Below, one piece after another: positions 59,350-64,000 of a stretch of 64,000 bases of DNA. The notes under the pieces are model-generated. The model made no database searches, had not been told where the DNA came from, and was given only the letters and a program-made list of their open reading frames with translations. Where the stretch lies: NCBI GenBank assembly GCA_949318235.1, contig OX439133.1, forward strand, positions 17,826,099 to 17,890,098, in the 5' to 3' direction. The DNA comes from Ecdyonurus torrentis. Taxonomy: Eukaryota; Arthropoda; Insecta; Ephemeroptera; Heptageniidae. A program made the translations under genes and the position numbers. Positions within the stretch are counted from its first letter, which is position 1. Every line of letters begins with the position of its first letter.

Positions 59350-59735
59350 AAAAACCTTGTGTAAATGAAAATAAGTTCTATACCACACAACAGGCTATAC
59401 CCAACAACGTGTGATTTAATAGAAATGAGTGAGATGAGGTGGATTGGTGAACCGTCCCGAGATACCTCTGACTTGGCGTGGGCCACTACCATACCACTGC
59501 CAGGACTGGCCGGAGACATGAATAGACCTGTCAAGCCTAAACATCTCTCCTACCGTTTTTACCTGTGATTCACTGGCAAACGTACGGGCATGAACGTGCA
59601 GAGAACATGAGTGCGCACTCGGTGCATACCATATGCACGGCCTCTGAAAAAGCCGACAGGTACCCACCAAGCAACGAACGCACGACCTCTCGCACATCAG
59701 ACCAGCACGCATACCACTGCGCCACTAGGCTGTAT
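59350..59735 (-). mobile_element. SINE family 3, tRNA-like head, minus strand
   Basis: On the minus strand it starts AGCCTAGTGGCGCAGTGGTA, an A-box-like TGGCGCAGTGG, followed by GTGCGTTCG in the place of a B box. The body contains CATGTCTCCGGCCAGTCCTG, GGCCCACGCCAAGTCAGAGG and TCTCGGGACGGTTCACC. It interrupts a family A block between AACCTTGTGTAA and CTGTATAACACATGC, where the similar TGTGTAA/TGTATAA flanks suggest a target duplication. Several overlapping open frames on both strands are chance readings. A second copy is at 39175-39480. Confidence 0.8.
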
Positions 59736-59751
59736 AACACATGCAATAATT

Positions 59752-60353
59752 AAGGGAGTAGGGTACCGACCTTATATCTCAAAAACTAGAACATGTTTAA
59801 GGTACAAATTTGGTGTCATTGTGTAGCTAAGAGTAACACCTAGCCGTGATAAAAATTTCAAGATGTTTGACAATCCCGAAAAAAAAAGAAAAATATTATT
59901 GAATTAACATTGGGCCTTAAGGCCTTAAAATTTGAAAAAATCATATAAAATTAATTTGCACGGTGACCCCCCCCCCCCCCCCCCCCAAATCTTTATATAT
60001 ACTGCTTTTGCTCTCAGCGCATCAAAAATTGAAATTTTAGATTGCTATTTCGGGAGGTTTCATAAAACCGATGTTTATTATTTAAAAAGCCAGCGTTGAC
60101 CAACGAAGCTGAAGGTAACGTAAGGCATCGACTGCGAATTTCGTTCGTCTTTTCCGAATTTGCCCGATCGACGAGATCTATTTCCGGTAAAATTTCTATT
60201 TTTCAAAAAAAAATACACACGATAATATTTTCCCGCCATCAAAGCGTGAAAAATACCGGAAATAAAGATTTAAATCTTGCAGCATAGACGCACGAAATGC
60301 GCAGTCGATGCCTTACGTTATCTTCAGCTTCGTTGGCGTTGACAACTCCTTTA
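59752..60353. mobile_element. TTAA-flanked element I, relative of family D ends
   Basis: TTAAGGGAGTAGGGTACCGA at the left resembles family D (TTAAGGGGGTAGGTGACCGA). The right end is CAACTCCTTTAA. Inside, CAACGAAGCTGAAGGTAACG pairs with CGTTATCTTCAGCTTCGTTG and AAGGCATCGACTGCG with CGCAGTCGATGCCTT, a fold-back at 60101-60337. A poly(C) of about 18 lies near 59969-59986. The 63-codon frame at 60096 lies in the fold-back and is not taken as a gene. Confidence 0.65.
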
Positions 60354-60399
60354 AGAATAATAAGAAGAAATGCTCTATAAATTGAAACTAAATTTAGAA

Positions 60400-60545
60400 G
60401 TTTTATTTATTGAACAACATTGAGAAATCGTTTGATTTTTTGTTATTATTATTTTTCTCACATACTTGAGATACTTTATCATTTTATGAACAACTTCAAT
60501 GCTCTCAAAAACATTTCTTTGTATTATTATAGTAGAGACTAGACT
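60400..60545 (-). mobile_element. Family C fragment, minus strand
   Basis: CTCACATACTTGAGATACT and AATGCTCTCAAAAACATTT are family C words in reverse. Both ends are missing. Confidence 0.6.
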
Positions 60546-61163
60546 TGATGGCACTCTTAATTTTTTTTTTTTTGTAATTATTAGGTAGTAATTAACCAAA
60601 AATAGGTACGAATTGGAAAATTTGAAGACGTTTAAGCGTTACCAACTCTTACCAATTTTTCGTTTTATTTTTTTGTTGTTGTTGGACAGCCAATGATTGT
60701 CAAATAGACTTACTATACTTTGCAGAACAAACTGATGTTTTATCAATAGATAAAAATCTGAATTCAACTTAACGCAATATTGACAAAGGAGAAATGATTG
60801 GATATGATATAGAGAGATTTTTAATTTTATTCATTATTGTATTTGTTGAGGATTTATTACAAATATATTCAGTCAATATGTTGTCTAATTTCATTTAACT
60901 TTAGTTGTGTTATCTATATCTATAATATTTTCGGATTCAAAATATCTTCAATCTCTTAACATTATCTACTCGCACATAAACTAAATTACTAAACATTACA
61001 GTTTAAAATTACCATCTATTTAAAAATTAGATTTAATATATTAAAATTAAATATAAAATAATATATATAAAAAAAATTAGATATACATTGAATTTAATAT
61101 TAAATTTTTTATAATAATATCTTGTACATTAATATTTATACATAAAAAAATACACTTGTTTAA

Positions 61164-61862
61164 CCCTTAAGCGCTCGGACATGCAAATAGCTACCTCTAA
61201 AAGATTTTTAGATCTGTAAGAGAAATTACGTAGAAAAATATGCATATTGGAATATAATTTAATAATTTAATTTCTAAATATCATGACAAAAAAAAAATAC
61301 ATTCTGCGAAACGGTTATGCCGTACGTAGTAGAAATTTTGAATTTTACTTTATTTAATTTCTACAAAAAAACAAAAAAAACAACTTATTTTGTTTGAGTT
61401 AATATGACAATGAGAGATGAGAAGGAATATACTACTTTTTTAAATTTTATTCTTTAGATTCGAGATTTCTCTTCTAATAAAAGTAAAATTTGCTAGCGAC
61501 CCCTCGCATCATAAAAAGTTTTTTTTTTCTTATATAATCGCGCATCCCTTGCTCTATTTTTTCTAACCTTAGGCACACGACCTCTCTAATACCTGATGAG
61601 TGATGAGGTTTAAAATTGTGAAACGCGGTTAATGTATTTCTTACGGACAAAAGTAATTTCACTTATTAATTTTTCGCTATTACCATAATTGCGATAAAAA
61701 TGTTTCAATAATTTTGCTATACAGCTTAATAAATTTTGGATCGTCTATAAAAATTTAAGCTTTGTACAATGGATATCTTTGGTATTATTGAATTATAAAA
61801 ATAGGGTCTAGTGCACTGGGCTCGGCCTTCCACGCAAAATGTTTAGTCCGGCATCTTGAGGG
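61164..61862. mobile_element. piggyBac-like non-autonomous element, 699 bp
   Basis: It is flanked by TTAA on both sides (61160-61163 and 61863-61866). The ends are CCCTTAAGCGCTCGGAC and GTCCGGCATCTTGAGGG, an inverted repeat with a few mismatches. CCCT...AGGG ends at TTAA sites are typical of the piggyBac superfamily. A 62-codon minus-strand frame inside has no recognised domain. No transposase is seen. Confidence 0.82.
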
Positions 61863-61999
61863 TTAAAACACTTAAAAATGTGTATCATGAAATTAAATAC
61901 TTGGGTAATTTATTAAAAAGTTTAAAAGGAAGAAAAAAACTGATATTTTGCTAAGTTACATTAGGATTAGGTATTTCAAATATGTAAAATTTTTAGATC

Positions 62000-62322
62000 A
62001 CCAGTCTACAATGTAAATTACGATTTTTGGACATTTTAGTCCAAAAAGATCCAATGTTAATTTTAATAATATTTATTTTGTCTCTTATTTCATGGTATAA
62101 AGTTCTAAATTTTTTATCATAGGTAGCTGTTACTAATAACTTTTAAATGACATTAGAAATTTTGAAGTGATTAATTTAGATTTGGAGAAACAAGCCATAC
62201 AAATACAACTCTTTAAAATATTTATTTCGTTAATAATAAAGTATTATGGTTGAAATATAAAAATAAGTTGTTGCTAATTCTACTTATTTTAATCAATTTT
62301 GCAGTTTTTTGTATACTTTTCT
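62000..62322 (+). repeat. Repeat family R, following the piggyBac-like element
   Basis: TTTATCATAGGTAGCTGTTA and AGTATTATGGTTGAAATATA with other R words. A diverged copy leading to family A. Confidence 0.68.
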
Positions 62323-62500
62323 ATTAAAGGCATGGAACATAGTTAAACAATAAACTTTGTTTAACAACTGTAATACTTGTAAAAAATACCTGAAAATCAT
62401 CGTTGATTTGGCCTGAGTCATTGACTTCCACTAATCTATTTTCTATGCACGAAATGGCAGATGTGGTTTTATGACGTCACAGCTCACTGGAATACTGGAA
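62323..62500 (+). mobile_element. Family A-related block, right-truncated
   Basis: TTAAAGGCATGGAACATAGT, CGTTGATTTGGCCTGAGTCA, GTGGTTTTATGACGTCACAG, CACTGGAATACTGG. After this the sequence changes to GCAAAATTCGCGGGTGG, which belongs to none of the families here. Confidence 0.75.
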
Positions 62501-62763
62501 GCAAAATTCGCGGGTGGAAATTTGCAGAAGACGATCGAACTCTATGACAAACTCAAATTCAAACAAACGAGTAACGGCACAGGCTTCTGGGGGCCGTAAT
62601 CCTAATTTTTAATTCTTTTATTAATTACTGAAATGTAATTAATAAAAGTGAATATTGACTTCAATAGAATCTACTGATTATACTCTTTCTAAAAATGTGC
62701 TCAACTACTGTCCCAAAAATCATTAGTCTTCCTCATTGCATATGATATAGCGATATTTTTAAT
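62501..62763. other. Unassigned stretch
   Basis: GC-richer at first (TTCGCGGGTGGAAATTTGCA), then AT-rich. No known repeat family or gene was recognised. Confidence 0.35.
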
Positions 62764-63379
62764 TTAAGGGGGTAGGTGACCGACTGATATCTTGCAAACT
62801 AGGACGGTTGCGAATAATAATAATAACACAAAGTAAAGAAGAAATTGATGCTTCCGCGTCAAAAGAGAGTATCTGCACTTTGCACCAGCGCGGTGAGTGG
62901 AGTATCTGCACTATCCATGCAGCACGGTGCGTGGTCTAGCGGTCATTTACTTAACATTACAGATGCTGCACGGTGGAAAGTGCAGATACTCCACTCACCG
63001 CGCTGGCGGAAAGTGCAAATTCTCTCTTTTGACGTGGAAGCATCGAAATGTTACTTAAAAATTTAGTTATGTCAAACATGTGAAAACACGAACAAATATT
63101 TAAGTTATTACACTTTAAAGATAACATGTAAATGTGGAAATTTAAATTTGAGTTGGAAATTGTAGTCCAATTAGAAACTTTTTTACAATTAAAAATATCA
63201 TTAATTTTTTTTTTTTTTTTTTTTTGAATAAAAAAAATGTTTTTTAAATTTACTTGATTTTATTTGAAAATTATATAGTGTTTGTTTTATTGGAATTAAA
63301 TCATGTACAAAAAATGGTTGTGAAAATATAGTTCTTCTTTTAGCGATTTCCGTTCCAAGTCGGTCCCCCACTGCCTTAA
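62764..63379 (+). mobile_element. Family D element at TTAA, split by a fold-back
   Basis: TTAA at 62764-62767 and 63376-63379 flanks GGGGGTAGGTGACCGAC and GTCGGTCCCCCACTGCC, inverted ends of about 17 bp with two to three differences. Interior words are GATATCTTGCAAACTAGGAC, AGTTATGTCAAACATGTGAA and ATAACATGTAAATGTGGAAA. It contains the nested element at 62846-63044. Confidence 0.85.
62846..63044. mobile_element. 199-bp fold-back with 5-bp target duplication
   Basis: Left arm TGATGCTTCCGCGTCAAAAG continues through AGTATCTGCACTTTGC and GCGCGGTGAGTGGAGTATC; the right arm is its near-perfect complement, ending TTTTGACGTGGAAGCATC. The loop is about 40 bp (CGGTGCGTGGTCTAGCGGTC is part of it). GAAAT flanks both sides (62841-62845 and 63045-63049). 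Other family D copies give the empty site AAGAAGAAATGTTACTT-like. Its GC content is far above the host. A 73-codon frame through it is not a gene. Confidence 0.9.
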
Positions 63380-63889
63380 TACTTGATAACATATATTGCA
63401 TTATTTATTTATTGATGTTTTAGTTGTTATTTATTCATCATTATAAATATAGTCAGAGTAAGTGCTGTCTAATTTCATTCATTTTTAACTGTTTTTTTTT
63501 TTTCTTTTTTTTTGCACATATTCATTTTACTTATACTACCAAGATATTGTCAATATTAAATAGTGTCTACTTCACTTTTTATTTAATACCAGAAATTGCT
63601 TACTACAGTTTTTATACGTTAATTATCTAAATAATAATATAAATTAATAAATTTAAAAAAATACGACATTGACTTTATTATTTAATTCACAATAATTAAT
63701 AATTATTAATACACAATAATAATTAATAATATTATTTAAATATAAAAAAAAAATTTAAAATACTTAAAAATGTAAAGCAAAAATGAGATATTTGGGTAAT
63801 TTATTAAAAAGTTGAAACAAGAAGAGAAATCAATAATTGCAGTGTTACGCTAGGTTCAGGAATTTTCCCAAATATAAAAATAATAATAA
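63380..63889. other. AT-rich DNA, no gene
   Basis: Near 63770-63810 the segment AATGTAAAGCAAAAATGAGA and TATTTGGGTAATTTATTAAA matches the spacer that precedes family R in the composite units. Confidence 0.5.
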
Positions 63890-64000
63890 TCAGCCTACAT
63901 TTTAAATTACGCGTTATTATTATTTTTTTTTTCTTCAAGTTTTAGCCTCATAAGAGCTCATAAAATAATTATTTTCTCTCTTTTCTGATGACCTCGGGTC
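63890..64000 (+). repeat. Repeat family R, cut by the window edge
   Basis: AGTTTTAGCCTCATAAGAGC and TTATTTTCTCTCTTTTCTGA match family R. The copy continues beyond the window. Confidence 0.7.

Larger units (their letters stand above)
49870..64000. repeat. Degenerate direct array of a composite repeat unit
   Basis: Units begin with a family C block near 49949, 52383, 54639, 56639 and 58050 (spacing about 2.43, 2.26, 2.00 and 1.41 kb). Inside a unit the order is: family C; AGAGAGGACATTTTCTTGAA; an ATGACGTCA-containing segment (for example GAAATGACGTCACGGGCGT-like); AT-rich spacer; TACTTGGGTGATTTATT-like sequence; family R; sometimes family A with GGTAGGGGAGCGTAGATGG and a second R; then AAATCTTAAGAACAA with AATAGAACAGTTT; then the next C. 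Units differ by substitutions and insertions. It is open at the right window edge and contains no recognised gene. Confidence 0.8.

Noticed and set aside
59295..59826. Overlapping open frames on both strands
   Set aside because: They lie inside a SINE whose GC-rich body produces stop-free frames by chance.
42472..64000. Transmembrane, kinase-homology or guanylate cyclase exons
   Set aside because: I looked for GC-richer splice-bounded segments with the expected motifs and found none; the gene probably continues outside the window.

Overview
This is an AT-rich, repeat-dense stretch of animal nuclear genome. It carries part of one recognisable protein-coding gene, split by large introns. Four short exons (32805-32919, 40029-40193, 41627-41793, 42380-42471, all + strand) have consensus GT/AG borders and splice in one continuous frame. 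They encode about 179 residues of the extracellular ligand-binding (ANF_receptor) domain of a natriuretic-peptide-receptor-like protein, the family that includes receptor guanylate cyclases. The first part of that domain, and the transmembrane, kinase-homology and cyclase parts, were not found and presumably lie outside the window. The exon sequence says metazoan. A bilaterian invertebrate is my guess from the compact tRNA-derived SINEs, very long microsatellites and abundant MITEs, but the phylum cannot be fixed from what I see.

Layout. 1-11034: a satellite array of 32 monomers of about 350 bp, open at the left window edge, with two near-identical higher-order blocks of about 3072 bp. 11035-32262: AT-rich DNA packed with MITE-like families (called here A, B, C, D, E, R, W, X, Y), SINE remnants, and long (GA)n/(CT)n and (CATT)n arrays. 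32263-43267: the four exons and their introns, which hold a 904-bp hAT-type element with a perfect 8-bp target-site duplication, Tc1/mariner-like and fold-back MITEs, LINE tails, and an (AATG)n array. 43268-49900: more DNA-element derivatives, including a 1.33-kb element with very long inverted arms and a SINE nested in one arm. 49900-64000: a degenerate direct array of a composite unit of about 1.4-2.4 kb (C block, R block, A block), repeatedly hit by later insertions (SINE, TTAA-site elements, a 199-bp perfect-looking fold-back with a 5-bp duplication).

The most useful observations are these. (1) Inverted repeats of about 290 nt flank exons 2-4 of the receptor gene, and opposite-orientation (CATT)/(AATG) arrays flank exons 1-3; both could promote RNA pairing, circular RNA or editing. 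(2) The satellite shows two alternating monomer types, duplicated higher-order blocks and a small dyad in its best conserved segment. (3) Several distinct MITE families share TTAA target sites. (4) A 1.09-kb element with Tc1-like ends carries unusual GC-rich, gene-like cargo. (5) Nested insertions with readable empty sites give a relative chronology. No prokaryotic genes, CRISPR, rRNA or intact tRNA genes were seen. All family names (A, B, C and so on) are local labels.
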